DNA of 44,183 nucleotides from Bacteroidota bacterium (GCA_023412195.1 JAEYNZ010000093.1:1-44183); one strand, 5' to 3'. Positions 33,414 through 42,532 are shown, counted from the stretch's first letter. A program made the numbers and translations. The notes: generated from the letters alone by a model not told the origin.

Positions 33414-34373
33414 ATGAAAAATAAAGGGATTGTTTTTTTTCTGATCATTCTGGCAGCAGTGATTGTGTTTATGATGGTTGCCGATTACCGGGCGGACAGG
33501 CCAGGAAAAAGCAAGCCAAATCCTTTTGCACTGGATATGGATGATTACCGCAATGTTGATCCATCCCTCATACTTTTCAAGGAAACAAAAAACTTCAGGA
33601 TTGGGTTTGAAAATCCTGCCGCTATGGTCATTCATAAGGACAGGATTTTTGTGGCAGGAGATAACCGTATAAAGATTATTGATTTAAATGGTATACTCCT
33701 TCATGAGTTTAATACTCCTGCAGGTGTTCAGGTGATGAATGTTTATGAAGGGATGATTTTCGTTGCTGCAGGAAACAGGATTCTTGTACTGGATGATCAG
33801 GGGAATGTTAAGGGTGAATGGGGCCCCATGGAAGCAAATTCCCTGTTAACAGGTATTGCATTAACAAAGAGCGATGTATTTCTTGCCGATGCAGGAAACA
33901 GACGGGTCCTGAGGTATTCCCACACAGGAGAAAGGCTGGGAACCTTCGATGGCAAGGCTGATGACGGGGTGCTTCATGGTTTTATTGTTCCCAGTCCGAC
34001 ATTCGATCTGGCAGTAAACAACGATGAGGAACTCTGGGTGGTGAACCCGGGGATGCATGCACTTGAAAACTACACATTTGATGGTAAGTTGCGTGGGTAC
34101 TGGAAAAAATCAGGAGTAAATCCGGAAGGTTTCAGCGGCTGCTGCAATCCATCTTATTTTACATTTCTGAGTGATGGCAGGTTTATTACAAGTGAAAAAG
34201 GGCTGGTCAGGGTAAAAGTTTATAAACCTTCAGGTGAACTGGAAGGTGTTGTGGCTGCTCCTGTAAAGTTTGCCGATGAAGGCAAGGCTCCCGGTGTTGC
34301 AGCCGACAGCAGGAACAATGTATACTTGCTGGATTTTGACAGAAAGATAATCCGTGTATTTGAACCAAATTAA
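33414..34373 (+). CDS. Membrane-anchored NHL-type (6-bladed) beta-propeller protein
   Basis: A 319-residue protein with one N-terminal membrane segment (GIVFFLIILAAVIVFMMV) and NHL-like repeats such as IKIIDLNGILLHEFNTPAGV, VFLADAGNRRVLRYSHTGERLGTF, and NNVYLLDFDRKIIRVFEPN at the end. A vicinal cysteine pair occurs in FSGCCNPSYFTFL, which looks conserved in character. A TTG at 33402 extends the frame into the previous gene, but the ATG at 33414 is preferred. The TAA ends one base before the next ATG (34375), so translation is probably coupled. The task is unknown, but the position links it with the propellers and Fe-S proteins. Confidence 0.85.
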   Translation: MKNKGIVFFLIILAAVIVFMMVADYRADRPGKSKPNPFALDMDDYRNVDPSLILFKETKNFRIGFENPAAMVIHKDRIFVAGDNRIKIIDLNGILLHEFNTPAGVQVMNVYEGMIFVAAGNRILVLDDQGNVKGEWGPMEANSLLTGIALTKSDVFLADAGNRRVLRYSHTGERLGTFDGKADDGVLHGFIVPSPTFDLAVNNDEELWVVNPGMHALENYTFDGKLRGYWKKSGVNPEGFSGCCNPSYFTFLSDGRFITSEKGLVRVKVYKPSGELEGVVAAPVKFADEGKAPGVAADSRNNVYLLDFDRKIIRVFEPN

Positions 34374-34374
34374 T

Positions 34375-34587
34375 ATGAACCGAAAAGAATTCATTATTTC
34401 AGGAAGCAGGATGTTGATACTGGCAGGCATGACGGTAACAACCGGTTACCTGGTTGTCAATAATAAAATTGACACCACCTGTTCCAAATCGGCAGCCTGT
34501 GCTAAATGCGGAGAATTTTCCGGATGTGAACTGCCTTTGGCACAGGATACCCGGCAAAAGGAAAACCTGAGCCGGGAAGCATTGTAG
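34375..34587 (+). CDS. Small Tat-like cysteine protein, 70 aa
   Basis: A 70-residue protein. Its start MNRKEFIISGSRMLILAG resembles the start of the next gene (NRREFIQSGARLTLALAL), with RK in place of the twin arginine of a Tat signal. After the membrane-like segment it carries a short cysteine cluster, CSKSAACAKCGEFSGCELP. That could hold a metal or form a partner motif. The ATG lies directly after the stop of the NHL gene. No known family was recognised. It could be an assembly partner or a small Fe-S or metal protein for the following ferredoxin. Confidence 0.7.
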   Translation: MNRKEFIISGSRMLILAGMTVTTGYLVVNNKIDTTCSKSAACAKCGEFSGCELPLAQDTRQKENLSREAL

Positions 34588-34633
34588 TTTGGGTGCAGGG
34601 ATTTTGCTGTTGGCGATTCGTTAGGGGAGGAAA

Positions 34634-35278
34634 ATGTTGAAGATGTTTCAACTGGCCGGCCAGCTTAGATGGAGCAATAAAATGAAAGAATTGACAAGCA
34701 TGGACAAACAAAGTAAATCAACCAACCGTCGTGAATTCATCCAGAGTGGTGCAAGGTTAACACTTGCGCTGGCGCTGGGGGGTATAGGTGGACTGGCAGT
34801 AAGTCGTATCACGGACGACGATTATGTATGGCAGATAGACCCTTTTGTATGTACTCAATGCGGAAGGTGCGCCACCGAATGTGTAATGACTCCATCTGCT
34901 GTAAAATGTGTTCATGCTTATGATCTTTGCGGCTACTGTGATTTGTGCGGGGGCTATTTTAAACCTGATGCCAATGCTCTTTCAACTGCAGGTGAAAACC
35001 AGTTATGTCCAACGGCAGCAATTGAACGAAAATTTATAGAAGAGCCCTATTTTGAATATCATATCATCGAGGACCTTTGTATTGGATGTGCGAAATGCGT
35101 AAAAGGATGTTCGTCATTTGGAAATGGGTCACTGCACCTGCAGGTGATGCACAGTATATGTGTCAATTGCAATGAGTGTTCTATTGCGCGTGTGTGTCCG
35201 TCAAATGCATTTCGCAGAGTTAAAGCCAGTGATGCATATAAAGTTAAAGGTGATTTCAGTAAAAAATCAGAAGCCTAA
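34634..35278 (+). CDS. Tat-exported polyferredoxin (NapG-like)
   Basis: A ferredoxin-type protein of up to 214 residues with a twin-arginine signal (TNRREFIQSGARLTLALALGGIGGLAVS). Cysteine-rich clusters follow: CTQCGRCATEC, CGYCDLCGG with a later CPTAAI, CIGCAKCVKGC and CVNCNECSIARVCPSNAF. Together they suggest about four 4Fe-4S clusters. This layout resembles NapG and other periplasmic ferredoxins that partner a NapH-type membrane protein, encoded next. ATGs at 34634, 34682 and 34700 are possible. The first follows GGGGAGG; the last gives a normal-length Tat n-region. It should act outside the inner membrane as an electron carrier. No NapA-type reductase is present in the window. Confidence 0.88.
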   Translation: MLKMFQLAGQLRWSNKMKELTSMDKQSKSTNRREFIQSGARLTLALALGGIGGLAVSRITDDDYVWQIDPFVCTQCGRCATECVMTPSAVKCVHAYDLCGYCDLCGGYFKPDANALSTAGENQLCPTAAIERKFIEEPYFEYHIIEDLCIGCAKCVKGCSSFGNGSLHLQVMHSICVNCNECSIARVCPSNAFRRVKASDAYKVKGDFSKKSEA

Positions 35279-35283
35279 CCAGA

Positions 35284-36552
35284 ATGAACTATCTTAAAAA
35301 TATTTTTTTCCTTTTTGCATTCATACTTTTTCTGTCTCCCTTAGAATCTTCGGGTCAGCAGCAAAGGTTTCCAAAGCCGGAATTTGAATCAGGTTATGAG
35401 CAGCCTTCCACTATCACTCCCGATCCACGATCACTGTCGCTTGAGTATTTTGATGTGCTGGTGTTGCTTGTTGTGCTTTCAGTGGTAACATGGCTTGTAC
35501 TTAAAAAAAGATCAAGGAGAGGCGTCATGTGGATTTCAGTGTTTACCCTTTTGTACTTTGGGTTCTACCGCAATGGGTGTGTCTGTGCAATCGGAGCCAT
35601 TCAAAACGTGACACTTTCATTCTTTGATCCTACTTACACCCTGCCCCTGACAGTTTTACTGTTCTTCCTTCTGCCCCTCATCTTTGCGCTGTTTGTCGGA
35701 AGGGTATTCTGTGCAGGTGCCTGTCCGTTGGGTGCAATTCAGGATCTTCTTATCATAAAGCCCATTGCATTGCCTAAATGGCTGAATAAATCACTGGGAA
35801 TGATCCCTCCAATATATCTTTCTCTGGCTGTGTTATTTGCAGCTACGGGTACCGATTTTATCATTTGCAGGTATGATCCCTTTGTAGGAATCTTCAGGAT
35901 GGATGCCAAATTTTTCATGGTTATATTGGGAATCAGTTTTCTGCTGCTGGGCATGTTTGTGGGAAGGGCTTACTGCCGTTTTTTATGCCCCTATGCTGTA
36001 TTGCTGAGCTGGATGTCGGTATTTTCAAAGAAACATATCACAATTACCCCATCTAAATGTATTCAGTGTAAGTTGTGTACCAACTCCTGTCCTTTTGGGG
36101 CAATCGATTTCCCCACAGATGAAAAGGAGGTCGTAAAATCAGGAATCGGTCCAAGGCGGTTTATCACCTATGCATTGCTTATACCAGTTTGGGTTATTGC
36201 AGGCGTTTTTGTTGGTGAACGTTCACATACATTCCTTTCAAAAGCCAATAACGAGGTTTACCTGGCAGAACTGCTAATTTCAAATCCTGATGTGAAGAAT
36301 GACCCTGACAATATTGATGTACAGACATTTCTTGCCTCTGGTTCCACATTGGAAACACTGGTGAAACAAGCTGAAGATACACGGCGGAGATTCCGTTCAG
36401 GCAGTATGCTGGCAGGCGGATTCATAGGTCTGGTGCTTGGAATGACTTTATTGAATACGGTTGTGTTCAGGAAGCGTCAGGATTATACACCCAATAAAAG
36501 CGATTGTGTCAGTTGTGGCCGCTGTATGGATTATTGTCCGGTAGAAAAATAA
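35284..36552 (+). CDS. Polytopic membrane ferredoxin (NapH/NosR-like)
   Basis: A 422-residue protein with a leading hydrophobic segment and about six to seven further membrane segments. The family marks are two CxxxCP motifs next to membrane segments, CAGACPLGA and CRFLCPYA. A 4Fe-4S pair sits in the middle (CIQCKLCTNSCPFGAI), and a further cluster motif closes the protein (CVSCGRCMDYCPVEK). Proteins of this class carry electrons between the quinone pool or cytosol and periplasmic ferredoxins. The FMN-binding domain of NosR is not present. It overlaps closely in context with the Tat ferredoxin (5-nt gap) and with the propeller gene (11-nt gap), so the three are surely cotranscribed. Confidence 0.9.
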   Translation: MNYLKNIFFLFAFILFLSPLESSGQQQRFPKPEFESGYEQPSTITPDPRSLSLEYFDVLVLLVVLSVVTWLVLKKRSRRGVMWISVFTLLYFGFYRNGCVCAIGAIQNVTLSFFDPTYTLPLTVLLFFLLPLIFALFVGRVFCAGACPLGAIQDLLIIKPIALPKWLNKSLGMIPPIYLSLAVLFAATGTDFIICRYDPFVGIFRMDAKFFMVILGISFLLLGMFVGRAYCRFLCPYAVLLSWMSVFSKKHITITPSKCIQCKLCTNSCPFGAIDFPTDEKEVVKSGIGPRRFITYALLIPVWVIAGVFVGERSHTFLSKANNEVYLAELLISNPDVKNDPDNIDVQTFLASGSTLETLVKQAEDTRRRFRSGSMLAGGFIGLVLGMTLLNTVVFRKRQDYTPNKSDCVSCGRCMDYCPVEK

Positions 36553-36563
36553 AAAAAACAGAT

Positions 36564-38402
36564 ATGGATATTCGCAGTAAACTGAAACTCTCTCAAGATG
36601 TGTCACTGATCGCAGGAATTTTCTGTATAGTGGTGGCATTGCTGCTGTTGCTTAATTACTGGCAGGTTTCAGGAAATGATCCTATTGAAAGCAAAGCCTT
36701 ATTGGCACTGGTAGAACGGCTTAAACAGGACTCCAATAATGCTGAACTGATTGCTGAAATCCGCAATTATGACTTGCTGGCCAGGAAGGCATACTTCAAC
36801 AGCCAGTGGCAGGTCAGAACAGGTGCTTACATGTTGTTGTTTGGATCTGTAGTACTTGTCATTGCTCTAACCGTATACTATACTCTAAAGTCTAAGATAG
36901 AGATTCCCGAAAAAGTTCTGGAGAATGAAATTAAAGGCAGGATACTGGCTCAAAAGTGGCTTGCTATACTGGGCGCTGTTGTATTTATTTCTGCCTTTGC
37001 AGCTTCATTTGCTACAGAGAACCATCTTGAAATGTACACCGCAGATGCTGCGATTGAAGAAGCTTCTGTAGAACCTGTTGATGAAGGTATTCAAATTATA
37101 GAAGTAGGCGAAGCTGTAAATGTGGAACCTGCTGTTTCCACGGCTGAAGAGGTAATTACACCAGAACCCGCAGTCGCTGAACCTGCAAAAGAGGAAGTTG
37201 CAGAGGAAACTGCAAGTCCTGCAGAACCCCGTGCGGCAGCTGCTTTAACCGCAGAAAGTATGAAGGAACAACATAATTCCTTCCGGGGGCCACTTGGACA
37301 AGGTATTATATATCACCGGAACATACCCACTCAATGGGATGGAGCTTCAGGCGCGAATATTCTCTGGAAGGTGGCTGTTCCCAAACATGGATACAATTCC
37401 CCGGTGGTATGGGGCGATCAGATATTTGTTGCAGGTGCTGATAACCAGGGACGCGAGGTTTACAGCTTCAGCCGTTCCGACGGTAAACTCATTTGGACAG
37501 CTAAAGCGGATAACATTCAAGGTTCTCCATCCACACTGCCCCGTGTTACAGAAGATACAGGACTGGCTGCCCCAACAGTTACAACCGACGGGCAGCGGGT
37601 GTTTGCAATCTTTGCAACGGGTGATGTCATGGCTCTTGATATGTCAGGCAAAAGGCTTTGGGCCCGTAACCTGGGCGTACCTGATAACCATTACGGCCAC
37701 TCGTCTTCGCTTATTACCCTTGATAATAAACTGTTTGTACAATATGACACCAACAAAGGGGGAAAAGTCCTTGCCCTGAATGTTGCTACAGGTGAAACCC
37801 TTTGGGAAACAACAAGAGCTGCAAAAATTTCATGGGCAAGCCCTGTGCTGGCCCAGGTTGACGGCAATTACCAGCTTGTGCTTACGTCTGACCCCATTGT
37901 TGCAGGTTATGATATTCAGACAGGCAAAGAGTTGTGGTCGGTAAAATGTATGATGGGAGAAGTGGGCCCATCGGTAGGATACACAAACGGAGTGGTGTAT
38001 GCAGCCAATGAATATGCTAAAATGGTGGCTATTGATGTTAAGTCTCAGAATATTTTATGGGAACAGGATATGTATCTGCCTGAAGCTGCAAGTCCGTTGG
38101 CTCATAACGGACTGGTAGTGGTCGCAACCAGCTATGGAGTCATTGCATGCTATGATGCAAAAACAGGTGAACAATACTGGGAACATGATATTGGTAAAAC
38201 AATCTATTCATCACCTGTATTTGCCGATGGAAAAATATATTTGATGGATAATGACGGCACCATGCGGATTTATGAATTTGGAAAGGAGATGAAACTGATT
38301 GCCGAAAACAAGCTGGGAGAACATGCAGGGACCACACCTGCCTTTGCCAACGGACGGATTTACATCCGCAGTGATGCAAATTTATATTGCATTGGAAAAT
38401 AA
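36564..38402 (+). CDS. Membrane PQQ-like beta-propeller protein with acidic linker (4 of 5)
   Basis: A 612-residue protein built from an N-terminal membrane part, a long linker and a propeller. Membrane segments lie near residues 13-32, 86-106 and 132-150. The linker (about 160-232) is rich in Glu, Ala, Pro and Val. The propeller starts near 238 with FRGPLGQGIIYHRNIPTQWDG, and blades such as ALDMSGKRLWARN, ALNVATGETLWETT and AYDIQTGKELWSV-like strands follow. The linker could span the periplasm or bridge to a partner. The frame is open upstream, but the ATG at 36564 is preferred because it begins right after the previous stop. No heme motif is present. Confidence 0.86.
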   Translation: MDIRSKLKLSQDVSLIAGIFCIVVALLLLLNYWQVSGNDPIESKALLALVERLKQDSNNAELIAEIRNYDLLARKAYFNSQWQVRTGAYMLLFGSVVLVIALTVYYTLKSKIEIPEKVLENEIKGRILAQKWLAILGAVVFISAFAASFATENHLEMYTADAAIEEASVEPVDEGIQIIEVGEAVNVEPAVSTAEEVITPEPAVAEPAKEEVAEETASPAEPRAAAALTAESMKEQHNSFRGPLGQGIIYHRNIPTQWDGASGANILWKVAVPKHGYNSPVVWGDQIFVAGADNQGREVYSFSRSDGKLIWTAKADNIQGSPSTLPRVTEDTGLAAPTVTTDGQRVFAIFATGDVMALDMSGKRLWARNLGVPDNHYGHSSSLITLDNKLFVQYDTNKGGKVLALNVATGETLWETTRAAKISWASPVLAQVDGNYQLVLTSDPIVAGYDIQTGKELWSVKCMMGEVGPSVGYTNGVVYAANEYAKMVAIDVKSQNILWEQDMYLPEAASPLAHNGLVVVATSYGVIACYDAKTGEQYWEHDIGKTIYSSPVFADGKIYLMDNDGTMRIYEFGKEMKLIAENKLGEHAGTTPAFANGRIYIRSDANLYCIGK

Positions 38403-38494
38403 ATATTAAAAGGGAAGTTGATAAACACCAGCAATTGGTTATTGAAGCAGAACGAAATCTATCCGGCAGGAATGCAGAAACAGGAGAAAAGTGA

Positions 38495-40837
38495 ATGAAC
38501 GAACATTTTCAACATATTGATCACATCATTGAAGAAAAGGGTGCTGAAAAGAAGAACCTGATTCCCATTTTGCAGGCAATTCAAAACCACTATAACTACC
38601 TGCCTGAGGAAGCCTTGCGATACCTCTCGGAAAAAACGGCAATTACACCATCTGAGATTGTTGGGGTAGCAAGTTTCTATAAGCAATTCAGGATGCAGCC
38701 TGCAGGTAAGCACCTGGTCAAAATCTGTGTTGGCACTGCCTGTCATGTTAAAGGTGCAGGACTTGTACATGATGCCTTCAGAAGACACTTCAAACTTACT
38801 GCCGGAACTGATACCGACAGTACCAGAGAATACACCCTCGAAAAAGTAAGCTGCCTTGGCTGCTGTACTTTGGCACCTGTGGTCCAGGTTGATGACATCA
38901 CCTATGGCCATGTTGTACCCGACCAGGTGGATAAGGTGATTGCGGATTTTGAAAGTCAAAAAAATAAAAAGGACAGCAGGAAATTCAGGAAAGCCGATGG
39001 TTCTGAGATTAAAGGGGAGATCAGGATCGGGCTCGGTTCCTGTTGTGTGGCAAGCGGAAGCGGTGATATTGAGAGGGAGGTGGAATCGGTGGTGAACAGC
39101 AACCATCTGCGTGTAAAACTTAAACATGTAGGTTGTGTGGGTATGTGTCACCAGGTTCCACTGGTTGAAATTGTTCCCAATGAAGGGGAACCTACTTTAT
39201 ATGCGAAGGTAAAACCCGAGGATGTAAGGCATATTGTGGAATCTCATTTTGCTCCGCCCGGGATCTTTGGTAAAATAAAGAACAAGCTGATCCATTATGC
39301 AGAAGAGATTCAGACCGACAGAAACTGGGACGGTGTGCAGCGGTATGAAATCAGCATGCGGGAAAAGCAGGTGGCTTCGTTTCTGGGAAATCAGATTCCC
39401 ATTGCTACAGAATACCGTGGGATTATCAATCCCCTGGATATTGATGAATACATCAGCAGGGGAGGTTTTTCTGCCTTAAGGAAAATGTTCGATACTTTAA
39501 CTCCAGACCAGGTTGTTGCCGAGGTGAAAAACAGCGGCATCCGTGGAAGGGGAGGGGCCGGCTTTCCTACCGGGGTGAAATGGGAGTTTGTTAAAAAGGA
39601 ACAAAGTGACATTAAATACCTGATCTGCAACGGTGATGAAGGTGACCCCGGTGCATTTATGGACCGCATGCTTCTTGAAAGTTATCCCTACAGGGTAATT
39701 GAAGGGATGATCATTGCTGCATATGCTGTAGGTCTGCACCAGGGATATTTTTATATCAGGGCAGAATATCCCCTTGCAGTTAAAAGGATCAGGAAAGCGC
39801 TTGAAATCTGCAGGGAGAAAAATTACATGGGCAAGAACATCATGGGGTCGGGGTTTGACCTCGATCTGATCATTTATGAGGGAGCAGGCGCCTTTGTTTG
39901 TGGTGAAGAAACGGCCCTGATTGCTTCTGTTGAAGGAAACCGTGGCTTTCCCCGCATCAGGCCACCGTTCCCGGCACAGAAAGGTTTATGGGGATATCCA
40001 ACCCTTGTTAACAATACCGAAACCCTTGCTCAGATTTCTTACATCATCAGGGAAGGTTCAGAAAAATTTAAAGCCATTGGTACAGCCGGCAATACCGGAA
40101 CAAAAGTATTTGCACTTGCAGGGAAAGTCGCTCGTGGCGGCCTCATTGAAGTGCCAATGGGTATAACCATTCGTGAAGTTGTGGAGGTTATAGGCGGAGG
40201 TATAGCCAACGGCCGCAAGTTTAAAGCCGTGCAGATCGGTGGACCTTCAGGTGGTTGCATTCCTGCTGAACATGCAAATACTCCCATTAACTATGAATCG
40301 CTGAGCAAAATGGGAGCGATGATGGGTTCAGGCGGACTGGTAGTATTAGATGATACAGATTGCATGGTTGATATGGCCCGGTTCTTCCTGTCGTTTACCC
40401 AGGATGAATCGTGCGGGAAATGTACCTTCTGCCGTGTGGGGACCAAACGAATGCTCGACATTCTTGAAAATATAACAAACGGAAAAGGTAAAAAAGGGGA
40501 TATCGAGGAGCTTGAGAAGCTGGCTGAATGGACAAATAAGGGGAGCCTGTGCGGATTGGGTAAAACAGCACCCAATCCGGTGAACAGTACCCTGAAATAT
40601 TTCCGTGATGAATATGAAGCCCATATTAACGGAGTTTGTCCAACCGGGAAATGTACAGCAATGATTACCTACTCTGTAAACGACAAATGTATAGGTTGTA
40701 CCTTATGCGTCCAGAAATGTCCGGTAGATGCCATTCCTTTTACACCGCATGAAAAGCATAGTATAAATACGGAACTTTGTATCAAGTGTGATGCATGCAG
40801 GGCCGTGTGCCCTGTGGAGGCTATAGACGTAAGATAA
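38495..40837 (+). CDS. NuoE-NuoF fusion flavo-iron-sulfur protein with extra 2Fe-2S domain
   Basis: A 780-residue cytosolic protein. Residues 1-150 are NuoE-like with thioredoxin-type [2Fe-2S] ligands C78, C83, C120 and C124. Residues 165-255 are a second such domain (CC at 183-184, C214 and C218). Residues 290-690 are NuoF-like, with GRGGAGFPTGVKW (351-363) for FMN, NGDEGDPGAFMDR for NADH, and cluster ligands C640, C643, C646 and C686. The end has two 4Fe-4S motifs (C732/735/738/742 and C762/765/768/772). This build matches the NADH-oxidising parts of HydABC-like and other NuoF-type soluble enzymes rather than complex I. The next gene is a probable electron partner. Confidence 0.93.
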   Translation: MNEHFQHIDHIIEEKGAEKKNLIPILQAIQNHYNYLPEEALRYLSEKTAITPSEIVGVASFYKQFRMQPAGKHLVKICVGTACHVKGAGLVHDAFRRHFKLTAGTDTDSTREYTLEKVSCLGCCTLAPVVQVDDITYGHVVPDQVDKVIADFESQKNKKDSRKFRKADGSEIKGEIRIGLGSCCVASGSGDIEREVESVVNSNHLRVKLKHVGCVGMCHQVPLVEIVPNEGEPTLYAKVKPEDVRHIVESHFAPPGIFGKIKNKLIHYAEEIQTDRNWDGVQRYEISMREKQVASFLGNQIPIATEYRGIINPLDIDEYISRGGFSALRKMFDTLTPDQVVAEVKNSGIRGRGGAGFPTGVKWEFVKKEQSDIKYLICNGDEGDPGAFMDRMLLESYPYRVIEGMIIAAYAVGLHQGYFYIRAEYPLAVKRIRKALEICREKNYMGKNIMGSGFDLDLIIYEGAGAFVCGEETALIASVEGNRGFPRIRPPFPAQKGLWGYPTLVNNTETLAQISYIIREGSEKFKAIGTAGNTGTKVFALAGKVARGGLIEVPMGITIREVVEVIGGGIANGRKFKAVQIGGPSGGCIPAEHANTPINYESLSKMGAMMGSGGLVVLDDTDCMVDMARFFLSFTQDESCGKCTFCRVGTKRMLDILENITNGKGKKGDIEELEKLAEWTNKGSLCGLGKTAPNPVNSTLKYFRDEYEAHINGVCPTGKCTAMITYSVNDKCIGCTLCVQKCPVDAIPFTPHEKHSINTELCIKCDACRAVCPVEAIDVR

Positions 40838-40894
40838 CAAAAGCTGAAAATGTAAGGCAGGATAAGGGAATATCTGTCTTTATCAGAAATATAA

Positions 40895-42442
40895 ATGGTA
40901 AAACTTAAAATAAATAACAGGGAAATCCAGGTTGAAGAAGGCACTTCAGTCATGAAGGCTGCGCAGCAGATGGGAATTACGGTCCCAAACCTTTGCTGGC
41001 ACGATGAACTGGAACATTTTACCTCTTGCATGCTTTGCCTTGTGAAAGATTCCGGCAACGGGAAACTTTTTCCTTCATGCTCAGTCAGGGCAACCGAAGG
41101 TATGGAGGTGGTGACTGATGACAGCGAAATTACCGAAGCAAGGCGAACTGCACTTGAACTGCTTTTAAGCGAGCATGTGGGCGACTGTGAGGCTCCCTGT
41201 CATATAGCCTGTCCTGCCCATATGAACATTCCCCTCATGAACCGGCTTATTGCAGCCGGCCGTTTTGATGAGTCGCTTGAAGTTGTAAAACGCGACATTG
41301 CCCTGCCCTCTGTTTTAGGTCACATTTGTCCTGCTCCCTGTGAAGGTGTCTGCCACCGACGGACGGTTGATGAAGCTGTATCCATATGCCTCCTCAAGCG
41401 TTATGTAGGTGATGAAGGAAATGAACCCGGGTTCATCCCGGCTGAACCCTCTGGCCATAAGGTTGCTGTGATCGGAGCAGGCCCTGCCGGCCTGGCAGCT
41501 GCTTATTATCTAAGGCTGCGTGGAGTGGAGGTCACTTTGTTTGATAAAGCTGAAAAACCGGGAGGAATGCTTCGTACTGCCATCAGTGAGGAACTGTTGC
41601 CACGTGATGTTCTGGAAAGGGAAATCAGCCTTATCCTGAAAACAGGAGTACAGTTTAAGGGTGGGATGGAAATTAATTCTGCTGTGTTTACAGAGATGCA
41701 AAAATCTTTTGATGCTTTGGTGATAGCCACAGGAACTATAAGCGAAGGCTTTGATCTGGGGGTAAACTCCACCCCAAAGGGAATTGTAGTTGATTCCAAT
41801 TCCTACAGAACTTCAATTGATCACGTTTTTGCCATTGGAAATTCCCTGCGTTCTTCAAAACTTGCAGTCCGTTCAGTGGGACAGGGGAAAGAGGTTGCAT
41901 TTTCAATCTGGCAGTACCTGAATGGAAAACCGGTGAAAGGGGAACCCCGTATGTTCAACTCCAGGTTTGGACGCCTTGTATCTGAAGAATTTGCTGAGTA
42001 CATGAAAGAATCGGTACCAGCTAAGCGTACATTCCCTGCAACAGGAGGGCGCAGCGGTTTTTCAGCAGAAGAAGCTGTTGCAGAAGCCATGCGGTGCCTG
42101 AGGTGCGACTGCCGTGCTATAGATGATTGCAAGCTCAGGATATATTCCGATCAGTATCATGCCGACCAGCGTCGCTTTAAAACCAGTGAAAGGAGGAAAA
42201 TAACCAAGCTGTATAACCACTCCACACTCGTTTATGAACCTGAAAAATGCATCAGGTGCGGAATCTGTGTCAGGTTAACCGAAAAGTATGGCGAACCATT
42301 TGGTTTTACGTATATTGGACGGGGATTCGATGTGAGAATCGGAGTGGCCTTTAATGAAGACATAGAAAAAGCCCTTACCGAAACTGCACTGAAAGTTGCA
42401 AAGGGTTGTCCGACAGGGGCTATTGAATTGAAGAAGAAGTGA
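40895..42442 (+). CDS. GltD-like FAD/Fe-S protein lacking the second Rossmann domain
   Basis: A 515-residue cytosolic protein. The N-terminus is a plant-type [2Fe-2S] domain (C34, C45, C48, C62). A GltD-like Fe-S region follows (C98/C102/C106 and C145/C149/C153), then an FAD-binding GAGPAG at 194-199. Later come CLRCDCRAIDDCK (401-412) and a 4Fe-4S-type motif (C452, C455, C458, C505). The second glycine-rich domain that binds NAD(P)H in GltD or NfnB is not seen: after ATGT (278-281) the sequence runs straight to the FAIGN motif. It thus may take electrons only through Fe-S or a partner. It follows the NuoEF gene by 57 nt. Confidence 0.9.
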   Translation: MVKLKINNREIQVEEGTSVMKAAQQMGITVPNLCWHDELEHFTSCMLCLVKDSGNGKLFPSCSVRATEGMEVVTDDSEITEARRTALELLLSEHVGDCEAPCHIACPAHMNIPLMNRLIAAGRFDESLEVVKRDIALPSVLGHICPAPCEGVCHRRTVDEAVSICLLKRYVGDEGNEPGFIPAEPSGHKVAVIGAGPAGLAAAYYLRLRGVEVTLFDKAEKPGGMLRTAISEELLPRDVLEREISLILKTGVQFKGGMEINSAVFTEMQKSFDALVIATGTISEGFDLGVNSTPKGIVVDSNSYRTSIDHVFAIGNSLRSSKLAVRSVGQGKEVAFSIWQYLNGKPVKGEPRMFNSRFGRLVSEEFAEYMKESVPAKRTFPATGGRSGFSAEEAVAEAMRCLRCDCRAIDDCKLRIYSDQYHADQRRFKTSERRKITKLYNHSTLVYEPEKCIRCGICVRLTEKYGEPFGFTYIGRGFDVRIGVAFNEDIEKALTETALKVAKGCPTGAIELKKK

Positions 42443-42532
42443 TTTCAGTTACTGCCGGATTCACCTTCGGCTTTTAGCATGATTGGTTTTTAGTTTGAGT
42501 GTAATTCCTGAAATGATCTGAAACAGATAAAA

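Noticed and set aside
34634..36552. Periplasmic nitrate reductase operon (nap) or nitrous oxide operon (nos)
   Set aside because: Only NapG/NapH-like electron-transfer parts are present. NapA, NapB, NosZ and the NosR FMN domain are absent from the window.
38459..39151. 230-codon minus-strand frame over the NuoEF gene start
   Set aside because: It overlaps a strongly supported coding region with conserved cysteine motifs and has no recognisable protein features of its own.
38495..42442. Complex I or [FeFe]-hydrogenase operon
   Set aside because: There are no membrane Nuo subunits and no H-cluster motifs. The second gene is GltD-like, not NuoG or HydA beyond its N-terminal 2Fe-2S part.
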